A DNA stretch of 41,082 bases, taken from Zygnema cylindricum (taxonomy: Eukaryota > Streptophyta > Zygnematophyceae > Zygnematales > Zygnemataceae). Below the pieces are notes generated by a model, which had not been told where the DNA came from, made no database searches, and worked only from the letters and a program-made list of their open reading frames with translations. The first letter of the stretch is position 1; each line of letters begins with the position of its first letter. The stretch is taken from NCBI GenBank assembly GCA_037447655.1, contig JBBHKE010002991.1, positions 77,543-118,624 on the forward strand, written 5' to 3'. Position numbers and translations under genes: made by a program. Below are positions 18,438 through 29,160 of the stretch, in pieces.

Positions 18438-21400
18438 TAACAATTCCTGTTATCGCTAACTGTTTGTGTAATTTAGCTTGTGTAATTTAGCTAATAATTC
18501 CTGTTATCGCTAACAATTTGTGTAATTTAGGTAACAATTCCTGTTATCGCTAACTGTTTCTATAATTTAGGTAACAATTCTTGTTATCTCTAACAATTTG
18601 TGTAATTTAGGTAACAATTCCTGTTATCACTAATAGTTTGTGTAATTTAGGTATCAATTCGTGTTATTGCTAATAGTTTGTGTAATTTAAGTAACAATTC
18701 CTGTTATCGCTAACTGTTTGTGTAATTTAGGTGAACATTCTTGTTATCGCTTATAGTTTGTGTAATTTAGGTAACATTTCCTGTTATTGCTAACAGTTTG
18801 TGTAATTTAAGTAATAATTCCTGTTGTCGCTATTTGATTCTGTAATTTAGGTAACAATTCTTGTTATCGCTAACAGTTTGTGTAATTTAGGGAACAATTT
18901 CTGTTATCGCTAATAGTTTGTGTAATTTAGGTAACTATTCTTGTTTTTGCTAACTGTTTGTGTAATTTAGGTAACAATTCTTGTTATTTCTAATTGTTTG
19001 TGTAATTTAGGTAACAATTCGTGTTATCGCTAATAGTTTGTGTAATTTAGGTAACTATTATTGTTTTTGCTAACAGTTTGTGTAATTTAGGTAACAATTC
19101 CTGTTATCGCTTACTGTTTGTGTAATTTAGGTAACAATTCTTCTTATTGCTAATTGTTTATATAATTAAGGTAACAATTCGTGTTATCGCTTTTAGTTTG
19201 TGTAATTTAGATAATACTTCGTGTTATCGCTAACTGTTTCTGTAATTTAGGTAACAATTTCGGTTATCGCTAATAGTTTATGTAATTAAGGTAATGTAAT
19301 TAAAGTAACAATTCCTGTTATCGCTAATAGTATGTGTAATTTAGGTAACAATTCTTGTTATCCCTAACAGTTTGTGTAATTTAGGTAACAATTCCTGTTA
19401 TCGCTAACTGTTTGTGTAATTTAGGTAACAATTCTTGTTATAACTAATTGTTTGTTTAATTTAGGTAACAATTTCTGTTATCGCTAATAGTTTGTGTACT
19501 TTAGGATACATTTCTTGTTATCGCTAATAATTTGTGTAATTTAGGTTACTATTTTTGTTATCGCGAATAGTTTGGGTAATTTAGGTAACAATTCTTGTTA
19601 TCGCTAACAGTTTGTGTAATTTAGGTAACAATTTTTGTTATCGCTATCAGTTTGTGTAATTTAGGTAACAATTCTTGTTATCACTAACTGCTTGTGTAAT
19701 TTAGGTAACAATTCTTGTTATCGCTAATAATTTGTGTAATTTAGGTAATTATTCTTGTTATCGCTAATAGTTTGTGTAATTTAGGTAACAATTCTTGTAA
19801 TCACTAACAGTTTGTGTACATTAGGTAACAATTCCTGTTATCACTAACTGTTTGTGTAATTTAGGTAACAATTCGTGTTATCGCTAATAATTTGTGTAAT
19901 TTAGGTAATTATTCTTGTTTTTGCTACAGTTTGTGTAATTTAGGTAACAATTCCTGTTATCGCTAACAGTTGGTGTAATTTAGGTAACAATTCTTGTTAT
20001 TGCTAATTGTTTGTGTAATTATGGTAACAATTAGTGTTATCGCTTATAGTTTGTGTAATTTAGATAACAATTCCTTTTATCGCTAACTGTTTCTGTAATT
20101 TAGGTAACAATTCCTGTTATCGCTAATAGTTTATGTAATTAAGGTTACAATTTCTGTTATCGCTAATAGTTTGAGTAATTTAGGTATCAATTCTTGTTAT
20201 CGCTAACTGTTTGTGTAATTTAGGTAACAATTCATGTTATCCCTAACAGTTTGTGTAATTTAGGTACTAATTCTTGTTATCGCTAACTGTTTGTGCAATT
20301 TAGGTAACAATTCTTGTTATAGCTAATTGTTTGTGTAATTTAGGTAACAATTCCTGTTATCACTAATAGTTTGTGTAATTTAGGTATCAATTCTTGTTAT
20401 CGCTAACTATTTGTGTAATTTAGGTAACAATTCTTGTTATCCCTAAAAGTTTGTGTAATTTAGGTACTAATTCCTGTTATCGCTAACTGTTTGTGTAATT
20501 GAGGTAACAATTCTTGTTATAGCTAAGTGTTTGTGTAATTTAGGTAACAATTTCTGTTATCGCTAATAGTTTGTGTAATTTAGGATACATTTCTTGTTAT
20601 CGCTAATAATTTGTGTAATTTAGGTTACTATTCTTGTTATCGCTAATAGTTTGGGTAATTTAGGTAACAATTCTTGTTATCGCTAACTGTTTGTGTAATT
20701 TAGGTAACAATTTTTGTTATCGCTAACAATTTGTGTAATTTAGGTAAAATTATTGTTATCGCTTACTGTTTGTGTAATTTAGGTAACAATTCTTGTTATC
20801 GCTAACTGTTTGTGTAATTTTGGTAACAATTCATTTTATTGTTAACAGTTTGTTTAATTTAGGTAACAATTCGTGTTATCGCTAATGGTTTGTGTAATTT
20901 AGGTAACAATTTTTGTTATCGCTAATAGTTTGTGTAATTAAGGTTACAATTCTTGTTATCACTAATAGTTTGTGTAAATTAGGTAACAATTCCCGTTATC
21001 ACTAACAGTTTGTGTAATTTAGGTAACAATTCTTGTTATCGCTAATTGTTTGTATTATTTAGGTAACACTTTTTGTTATCCATAATAGTTTTTGTAATTT
21101 AGGTAACAATTCCTATTATCGCTAACTGTTTGTGTAATTAAGGTAACAATTCTCGTTATCGCTAACAGTTTGTCTAATTTAGGTAACAATTCGTGTTATT
21201 GCTAACTGTTTGTGTAATTTAGGTAATAATTCTTGTTATCGCTAACAATTTGTGTAATTTAGGTAACAATTCCTGTAACCGCAAACTGTTTGTGTAATTT
21301 AGGTTAAAATTCTTGTTATCGCTAACTGTTTGTGTAAATTAGGTAAGAATTCCTGTTATCGCTAAAAGTTTTTGTAATTTAGGTAACAATTTTAGTTATC

Positions 21401-22461
21401 GCTAACTGTTTCTTTAATTTAGGTTAGAATACTTGTTATCGCTAACAGTTTGTGTAATTTAGGTAACTATTCCTGTTATCGCTATTAGTTTGTGTAATTT
21501 AGGTAACAATTCTTGTTATCGCTAACAGTTTGTGTAATTTAGGTAACAATTCTTGTTATCGCTAATTGTTTGTATTATTTAGGTAACCTTTTTTGTTTAT
21601 CGCTAATAGTTTTTGTAATTTAGGTAACAATTCCTATTATCGCTAACTGTTTGTGTAATTTAGGTAACAATTCTTGTTATCGCTAACAATTTATGTAATT
21701 TAGGTTACAATTTCTGTTATTGCTAACTGTTTGTGTAATTTAGGTAATAATTCTTGTTATCGCTAACAGTTTGTGTAATTTAGGTAACAATTCCTGTTAT
21801 CGCTAACTGTTTTTGTAATTTAGGTAACAATTCTTGTTATCGCTAACAGTTTGTATTATTTAGGTAACAATTCATATTATCGCTAATCGTTTGTGTAATT
21901 TAGGTAACAATTCCTGTTAGCGCTAACCGTTTGTGTAATTTAGGTAACAATTTTTGTTATCGCTAATAGTTTGTGTAATTTAAGTAACAATTCTTGTTAT
22001 CCCTAATAGTTTGTGTAATTTATTTAAAAATTTTTGTTATCGCTAATAGTTTGTGTAATTTAGGTAATAATTCCTGTTATTGCTAACAGTTTGTGTAATT
22101 TATGTAATAATTCGTGTTATCGCTAATTGTTTCCATAATTTAGGTAACAATCCTTGTTATCGCTAATAGTTTGTGTAATTTAGGTAAATATTCTTGTTTT
22201 TGCTAACAGTTTGTGTAATTTATGTAACAATTCCTGTTATCACTAACTATTTATGTAATTTATGTAACAATTCTTGTTATTGTTAATTGTTTGTGTAATT
22301 TAGGTAATAATTTGTGTTATCGCTAATAGTTTGTGTAATTTAGATAACAATTCTTGTTATCGCTAACAGTTTGTGTAATTTAGGTAACAATTCGAGTTAT
22401 CGCTAATAGTTTGTGTAATTTAGGTAACTATTCTTGTTATCGCTAACAGGTTTGTGTAATT
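18438..22461. repeat. 40-bp satellite, block 1
   Basis: About 100 head-to-tail units of a 40-bp monomer, about 30% GC. A typical unit starts GTAACAATTCTTGTTATCGC and its second half ends TTTGTGTAATTTAG. The first half contains the dyad TAACAA-TTC-TTGTTA. Units diverge mainly at the base before TGTTA and at the three bases after GCTAA (CAG, CTG, TAG, TTG, CAA). Register is kept almost throughout; one 14-bp partial unit lies near 19,275-19,300. Because 40 is not a multiple of three and TAA recurs, no long reading frame exists. Higher-order copies at about 1,080 bp and 840 bp spacing are visible. Confidence 0.97.
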
Positions 22462-22766
22462 TGTTGAAGGTCATGGGCATTAAGACTCGACTGTGATCCA
22501 CTCCCACTAGGAGTTACACTTGCACCAGCGAAGCAGGTGTAGCACTAGGGCTAATAGGAGCACTTGCAATAGGAGCTGAGCCATTATCAGACATGTTAGC
22601 GGAAGCAAACCCAAAGAGAAATGCCTAGAAGACTAGATCTATAGTGTAAGATATGTAACTCTAAACGAAAGAGGTATTTCAACCAAACCAACATGTACTA
22701 CAAGCGAATTTAAGACAATAGAGCATAAAACACCTTAAACTGTACTCAGTGCTCTCATTTCCTTTT
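22462..22766 (-). mobile_element. truncated LTR (F) of the D/E copia family
   Basis: On the minus strand this matches the last 305 bp of the LTRs of D and E, ending with the same GACCTTCAACA terminus (plus TGTTGAAGGTC at 22,462). The other side stops at AAAGGAAATGAGAGC (near 22,766), so the U3 half is missing. It carries the same ATG-containing segment, but a small deletion near 22,540 shifts that frame. It separates satellite blocks 1 and 2. It shares the CATGACC variant with the two 3' LTRs of D and E. Confidence 0.9.
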
Positions 22767-24347
22767 AGGTAACAATTCCTGTTATCGCTATAGTTTGTGT
22801 AATTTAGGTAACAATTCTTGTTATCGCTAATAGTTTGTGTATTTTAGGTAACAATTTATGTTACCGCAAACTGTTTGTGTAATTTATGTTAAAATTCTTG
22901 TTATCGCTAGCTGTTTGTGTAAATTAGGTAAGAATTCTTGTTATCGCTAAAAGTTTGTGTAATTTAGGTATCAATTCCAGTTATCGCTAACTATTTCTGT
23001 AATTTATGTTACAATTCTTGTTATCGCTAACAGTTTGTGTAATATAGGTAACTATTCTTATTATCGCTAATAGATTGTGTTTTTTCGGTAACATTTCTTG
23101 TTATTGCTAATAGTTTGTGTAATTTAGGTAACAATTTATGTTAGAGCAAACTGTTTGTGTAATATAGGTAACAATTCTTGTAATCGCTAACGGTTTGTGT
23201 AATTTAGGTAACAATTCCTGTTATAGCTAACTGTTTGTGTAATTTAGGTAACAATTCTTGTTATCGCTAATTTTTTTGTGTAATTTAGGTAACAATTTCT
23301 GTTAACGCTAATAGTTTTTGTAATTAAGATAACAATTCTTGTTATTGCTACCAGTTTGTGTAATTTAGGTAACAATTCTTTTTATCGCTAACTGTTTTTG
23401 TAATTTAGGTAACAAATCTTGTCATCGCTAACTGTTTGTGTAATTTAGGTTACAGTTATTGTTATCGCTAACAGTTTGTGTAATTTAGGTAACAATTCTT
23501 GTTATCGCTAACAGTTTGTGTAATTTAGGTAACAATTCCTGTTATCGCTAATTGTTTGTGTAATTTAGGTAATAATTCTCTTTATCGCTAACAGTTTGTG
23601 TAATTTAGGTAACAATTCTTGTTATCGCTAACTATTTGTGTAATTAAGGTAACAATTCTTGTTATCCCTAACAGTTTGTGTAATTTAGGTAACAATTCCT
23701 GTTATCGCTAACTATTTGTGTTATTTAGGTAACAATTCTTGTTATCGCTAATAGTTTGTGTAATGTAAGTAACAATTCCTATTATCCCTAATAGTTTGTG
23801 TAATTTAGGTAAAAATTGTTGTTATCGCTAATAGTTTGTGTAATTTAGGTAACAATTCTTGTTATCGCTAACTGTTGTTGTAATTTAGGTAAAAATTATT
23901 GTTATCGCTAAAATTTGTGTAATTTAGGTATCAATACTTGTTATTGCTAACAGTTTGTGTAATTTAAGCAATAATTCCTGTTATCGCTAACTGTTTTTTG
24001 CAATTTAGGTAAAATTCTTGTTATCGCTAACAGTTTGTGTAATTTAGGTAACTATTATTGTTATCGCTAACTGTTTGTGTAATTTAGGTAAAAAATCTTG
24101 TTATCGCTAATAGGTTGTGTAATTTAGGTAACTATTCTTGTTATTGCTAACAGTTTGTGAAAATCAAGTAACAATTCTTGTTATCGCTAATTGTTTGTGT
24201 AATTTAGGTAACAATTCTTGTTATCGCTAATTGTTTGTGTAATTTAGGTAACAAATCGTGTTATCGCTAATAGTTTGTGTAATTTAGGTAAAAATTCTTG
24301 TTATCGCTAATTGTTTGTGTAATTTAGGTAACAATTTTTGTAATCCC
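22767..24347. repeat. 40-bp satellite, block 2
   Basis: About 40 units in the same orientation as block 1, ending in ATCCC where copia D begins. It contains the variant triad GCAAAC / GTTAAAATTC / TAAATTAGGTAAGAATTC (22,861-22,960) that also occurs in the other blocks. Confidence 0.97.
24343..24347 (+). other. left target-site duplication of copia D
   Basis: ATCCC directly before the 5' LTR is repeated at 29,831-29,835 directly after the 3' LTR. Five bases is the usual copia duplication length. The bases belong to a satellite unit (a TTATCCCTAACAG-type variant). Confidence 0.8.
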
Positions 24348-25036
24348 TACTGAAAAGTAAGCTTTAGTAAGTCTTAGAAATTTGAGTCTAGGACTTAGAA
24401 TATTTTTGGAATACCAATTGTTCAATATTGACCAAATTTAGTGTGGATTTTTTGTAGTATCTACACGAATTGATATCTTTAAGTTAATTAGTGTGTAGGG
24501 CCGCCAATGAAAGTAGACGTGATAAGAATCACCCGGATTTTTAGGGTATAGATATTGTTAGTGGACAATTCTGGACCAAACACTTAGATTTTTGTCAGTA
24601 TAGTGTGTGGTAGACCATGTACATACGTTTTTGATGTTTTCTAGATCTTTTAGATGTTTTCTAGATCTTTTGAGTATTTAGTTCAATTAGGATTAATCAA
24701 CTCAATACTGAATGTACATTCTACACAAGAATTTGGAAATGAGAGCACTGAGTACAGTTTAAGGTGTTTTATGATCTATTGTCTCTAATTTGCTTGTAGT
24801 ACACATTTGTTTGGTTGAAATACCTCTTTCGTTTGGAGTTACATATCTTACACTATAGATCTAGTCTTCTAGGCATTTCTCTTTGGGTTTGCTTCCGCTA
24901 ACATGTTTGATAATGGCTCAGCTCCTATTGCAAGTGCTCTTATTAGCCCTAGTGCTCCAACTGCTCCTGCTCGTGCAAGTGTGACTCCTAGTGGGAGTGG
25001 ATCACAGCCGAGTCTTAATGCCCGTGACCTTCAACA
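24348..25036 (+). repeat. 5' LTR of copia D
   Basis: 689 bp, from TACTGAAAAG to GACCTTCAACA. The end is set by the primer-binding site that follows and by the matching ends of the 3' LTR, E and F. It contains a 20-bp tandem repeat (TTTTCTAGATCTTTTAGATG type, near 24,635-24,675). From the ATG at 24,903 it carries an open frame of 45 codons rich in Ala, Ser and Pro that continues into gag. Confidence 0.9.
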
Positions 25037-25740
25037 GGTTATGGGCCCACCGCCCAAATTGCCTATTTTTGACGGAACTGACTACTTATACTGGGAAGAT
25101 ATGTTGAGCTCATATTTCGAGGAGAGGGACTTGTCACCTATTGTGGAAGGAATAGCGGATGTGACTACGCCGGATTGGAGAATGAAGAATCTCCATTGCC
25201 TCAACGTCTTGAAGCAGTCTATGACAAAAGATTTGGTAATGTCGTATCTTGAGATGAAGAAAGCATCTGATGTTTGGTTTAGTGTACGTGCTATGTACGT
25301 TCAGCTAGATGTTACCGTCTAGACAAACATAATCACTCAGATTTTTTAATTTAAGTATTCTGGAGGTAGTATGTCATATCATTCTTATGCTATGAAAAGG
25401 TTGTTTCTTCAGAGTACTAGTGCAGGTGGGGACTTTTCACCACCTCAGCAGGCTATGTTGTTGATGAGAACTTTGCCCGATGAATATAAGGGAGCCATGG
25501 ATAGGCTTAGGGCTATTCTACAGCGTCAATGGAACATAGCTTTAGCAACTCAACTTATTTTGAGTGAAGAAGCGAACCAAATGTCACAAAGAGGTTGTAG
25601 TAAGTCTGTTCCAGCACTAGCTAACGAGTTTTCAGACTCTAAGATTGGCAATAGCAGTGGCAGAGGTAGTTGTCCTAGAAGGATACCTTTGACATGCTAT
25701 TATTGTGATGAAAAAGGCCATGTTTTCAGATTGTGTATTG
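24903..25740 (+). pseudogene. copia D: gag
   Basis: The frame opens at an ATG in the LTR, crosses the primer-binding site (QQVMGPPPKLPIFDGTDY) and enters a standard copia gag (YWEDMLSSYFEERDL, LKQSMTKDLVMSYLE). A TAG at 25,320-25,322 and a TAA near 25,347 interrupt it; E has CAG at the first of these. The frame resumes at 25,371 with MRTLPDEYKGAMDRL and a CCHC zinc knuckle, CYYCDEKGHVFRLC, with complete ligands. An alternative start is the ATG within the primer site at 25,040. Gag forms the particle and packages RNA; this copy cannot make the whole protein without reading through stops. Confidence 0.85.
25037..25051 (+). other. primer-binding site of copia D (half-tRNA-Met type)
   Basis: GGTTATGGGCCCACC starts immediately after the LTR end CAACA. 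It is complementary to the anticodon-stem region of plant initiator tRNA-Met (GGGCCCAUAACC). The same sequence primes Drosophila copia via a cleaved tRNA half. It lies inside the gag reading frame and itself contains an ATG. Confidence 0.85.
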
Positions 25741-27170
25741 CCTACAAGAGAGCGAAAGCTACAGGAAATTTTCGCTCTGGTTGGGACGAAAGCCGGGTTC
25801 CTTCTCAATCTGGTGGACAGCCAACTTCTGTATTCAACGAACTAAAGGAGGAGGATGTGAACAGCTATCCCATCAACAGCGAAAAGAAATACTTTGCGAT
25901 GGCACAAGCAACGGAAGGCGTGGAGGAAGACGAATGGATAATGGACTTCAGTGCATCTGCCCACATGTGCCGCAATCGCCATCTATATGAGAGTATTCAA
26001 TCTTTTTCACCCATCAAAATTTATTTTAGTGATGATACCTTTGTTGAGTCAAAAGCAAAGGGTAGGGTGTCACAAATGTTGAACGTAGAGGGAATACTTG
26101 TGAAAAGGGTTTTGGAAGATGTGTTGCATGTCCCATCTTTTAAAAGAAACTTTTTCTCTACATCAGTGGCAAAAAAGAAAGGTTTTAAAACTATATCTGA
26201 GAATGTTAAGAAAACAGTGAGTAAGAATGGGAAAATAGTTGCAGAGGGATTTGCTGGAGGAAACAATTTGTATCGGTTGAGTCTTGCAAATGATAATGAC
26301 AATGATGTTATGTACTCAAGTGTAATCACTGATTGTGATTTATGCCATAAACGTTTAGGACATGTGAATTATGATAGATTAGAAAAGATGGTAAATCAAA
26401 AAATGGTGGAAGGTGTAAAAATTAGTCAAAAACTAGTATCAAATGTATGTGATGGTTGTGCAATGGGAAAAATTCATAAGTTGCCTTTCCCTTTGCAAAC
26501 TGATCATAGAAGTAGCAGCGTGCTAGAACTAATTTATTTAGATGTATGGGGGCCATCTAGGTATCCATCTGTGGGAGGTGCTAAGTTTATGCTTACCTTT
26601 ACTGATGACTACAGTAGATTTACTACAGTTTATTTTTTAAAGAGTAAGGATGAAGTTTTTTCAAAATTTAAGGAGTATAAGGCTTGGGTTGAAAATCTGC
26701 ATGAGAGAAAGATAGGGGGATTCAGATCTGATAATGGAGGGGAGTACATTTCTAATGAATTTGCAGAATTCCTAAAATTGCATGGAATCTCACGTCAGCT
26801 AACCGTTCCCTATTCTCCGGAACAAAATGGTGTTTCAAAGAGGATGAATAGGACCATATCAGAGTGTGCTAGGACAATGATGGTTGGTATGGACATAGAT
26901 TACAAGTTTTGGGCAGAGGCCATGAATTGTGCAGCTTATGTGAGAAACAAGCTAGAAACAAGGGCAGTAAAGGATAAAACACCTTACAAAATGTGGACAG
27001 GACAAAAACGAGATGTAAGTCACTTCAAAGTTTTTGGAAGTAAGATATTCTTGCTAGATAATGATCCATAAAAATGGTAATTAGAGCCAAAAGGCATACC
27101 AGACATATTTTTAGGGTATGATGATCATACCAAGGGTTATAAAGTTTATGACATTAGGAGAAATAGAGTT
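25741..27170 (+). pseudogene. copia D: protease and integrase
   Basis: This continues the gag frame. The protease active site reads MDFSASAHM where E has MDSGA, so the catalytic D-S-G triad is lost. GAG-pre-integrase follows, with zinc-binding H326, H331, C360 and C363 (numbered from 25,371). The integrase core keeps Asp391 (LDVWGP) and Asp454 (RSDNGGEY). The third catalytic residue, in NGVSKRMN, is Lys490 where Glu is expected and where E still has Glu (AAG against GAG). A TAA at 27,069 and a TAA shortly after break the frame, but homology continues in register (PDIFLGYDDHTKGYKVYD). Confidence 0.9.
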
Positions 27171-29138
27171 GTGGTAGCCAAAAACATCATAGTGAAGGAT
27201 GAGGGAAAAGGAATAGATGTATTTAGTCAGCGTACAGATGAAAAAAAAGATAGAAGTGTTGATTATATCTTTTTAGAGGAAAATCCTATGTTTTTCAAGA
27301 AAAATGTAGAAAATGCATCTAGTTTAAGTCAAAATGATTTGGAATCATCTTCTCCACCAGAAACAGAAAGTGTTATGCTTGAAAGAGTTGTAGACTCTCC
27401 TCTACCTCAAGCCGAAATTGAATTCCAAGAGGAATCACATATATCGAGGAAGAGGACCCAACCATCTATACCAGCGACAGAATTTCCAAGTGGAGTTAGG
27501 CGAAGTGCACGACTCAGGGGAGAAAATGCAGCCTTTGCTCATTCTGCACACGTAGAAGAGCCTTTAATATTGAAAGAAGCTTTTTCGAGTAATGAAAGGG
27601 AACATTGGGTGGAAGCCGTTAATGAGGAAATGAAGTCCATCATGGTGCCCAAACTTGGGATCTGGTGGAACTTCCTCCAGGAAGAAAGGCTATTTGAAGT
27701 AAATGGGTGTTTAAATTAAAATTGAACCCAAATAATACCATAGACAGGTATAAGGCTCGCTTGGTTGCTAAGGGATATAATCAAAAGGAGGGGATAGATT
27801 ATGAAGAAACTTTTTCACCGGTTGTAAGGTTTCCATCTGTCCGCATCTTACTTACATTTGCTGCCATAGTGGATTTTGACATCCACCAAATGGATGTCAA
27901 AATTGCATTTTTGCATGGTGATTTAGATGAGGTCATCTATATGAAGCAACCACAGGGTTATGAGGAAGCAGGAAAAGAAAATCGTGTGCAGACTTTTGAA
28001 ATCTTTGTATGGCCTAAAACAGGCCCCTAGGCAATGGAACAGAAAGTTAGATGAGTTCTTGACAGGATTAGGATTTACAAGAATTAGCTCAGATCATTCA
28101 GTATATGTGATGTCTGGTGATAATCCTGATGAGGTGATATTCATTGCTGTGTATGTTGATGACTTGCTAATAATTAGTAGGAACAAATAAAGAATTGCTA
28201 GAGTAAAATACGCTCTTAATTCAAAATTTGAAATGAAGGATTTGGGTGAGGCTAAATACATTCTTGGAATACAAGTTGAAAGAGATAGAAAAAAGAAAAT
28301 CATTAGGCTAACACAAAAAGAAGCAATAGGAAACATGTTGGAAAAATTTGGCTTGGCTGATGCCAAAGGTTGTGCAACTCCTATGGAGTGTAAGCAAAAA
28401 CTTGAGGGAATGGAGCATGAGTTTGGAGTCATAATAGATGAGGAACTCAGTGCAGAAGAGCAAAAAATTATTTCCCAAGTACCCTACTGACAAGTAGTAG
28501 GAAGTCTAGTTTACTTCATGAATTGTACTAGGCCCGATATAGCTGCAGCTGTTGGTGTATTGAGCACAAGTCTACAAAATCCACAAAAGAGAGACTGGGA
28601 GGCTGCAAAAAGGGTGTTAAGGTATCTTGTTGAGACTAGAAATTTTTGGCTTACTTTGGGAGGGGACAAGGTTAGCATTAATACTTGGAGTGATGCTAGC
28701 TATGGTGATGTGCCTAGTAGGAAGTCTACAACTGGGTATGTTATTCAGATTGGAAGTGGTACTTGTAGTTGGAGTAGTAAACTTCAAAAGGTCATGGCTC
28801 AATCTAATATGGAAGCCGAATACATGGCTGCGAGAACAGCCTTGAAAGAGTTGCTATGGATTAAGGCATTTTTTCAAGAATTGGGTTTTACGCAACACGA
28901 ACACCAATAATATGGTACGACAATCAAGCGGCCATTTCTGTGGCTACAAACCCAAGTCACCATTTTAACAGTAAACATATGGACATTCGGCTACATTTGG
29001 TACGTGAGAAAGTCTTTGCAAAAGTGGTAAAACTTTGTCATTTTGCCTGATGAGAAAATGGTTGCGGACATGTTGACAAAAGCCCTTCCCACTCCTAAAT
29101 TGGAGTACTGCAGAAAATCATGTGGTCTAACTGAGTAA
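27171..29138 (+). pseudogene. copia D: linker, reverse transcriptase, RNase H
   Basis: The acidic linker ends in the basic FPSGVRRSARLRG segment. A one-base loss at about 27,645 (CATGGTGCCC, shared with E) shifts the frame at the start of RT. RT resumes at 27,707 ([38 protein letters not shown], in pieces), then a D-specific 2-base loss near 27,988 shifts it again. The catalytic YVDD is at 28,152-28,163. A TAA at 28,188-28,190 is shared with E. RNase H carries TWSDASYGDVPSRKSTTGY and MEAEYMA. A one-base loss near 28,905 (shared) and a one-base gain near 29,040 (D only) damage its end. Confidence 0.9.
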
Positions 29139-29152
29139 GCCTTCTAAAGCTC

Positions 29153-29160
29153 AAGGGGAG
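29153..29160 (+). other. polypurine tract of copia D
   Basis: AAGGGGAG directly precedes the 3' LTR, identical to the tracts in A and E. Confidence 0.85.

Noticed and set aside
18438-22461. TTTAGGT and CCCTAA words suggesting degenerate telomeric repeats
   Set aside because: The period is 40 bp and no run of TTTAGGG units exists; the resemblance is limited to single words.
18438-24347. Regular short repeats that could look like a CRISPR array
   Set aside because: The units are contiguous 40-bp monomers with no unique spacers, diverged like a satellite, in a retrotransposon-rich eukaryotic context.
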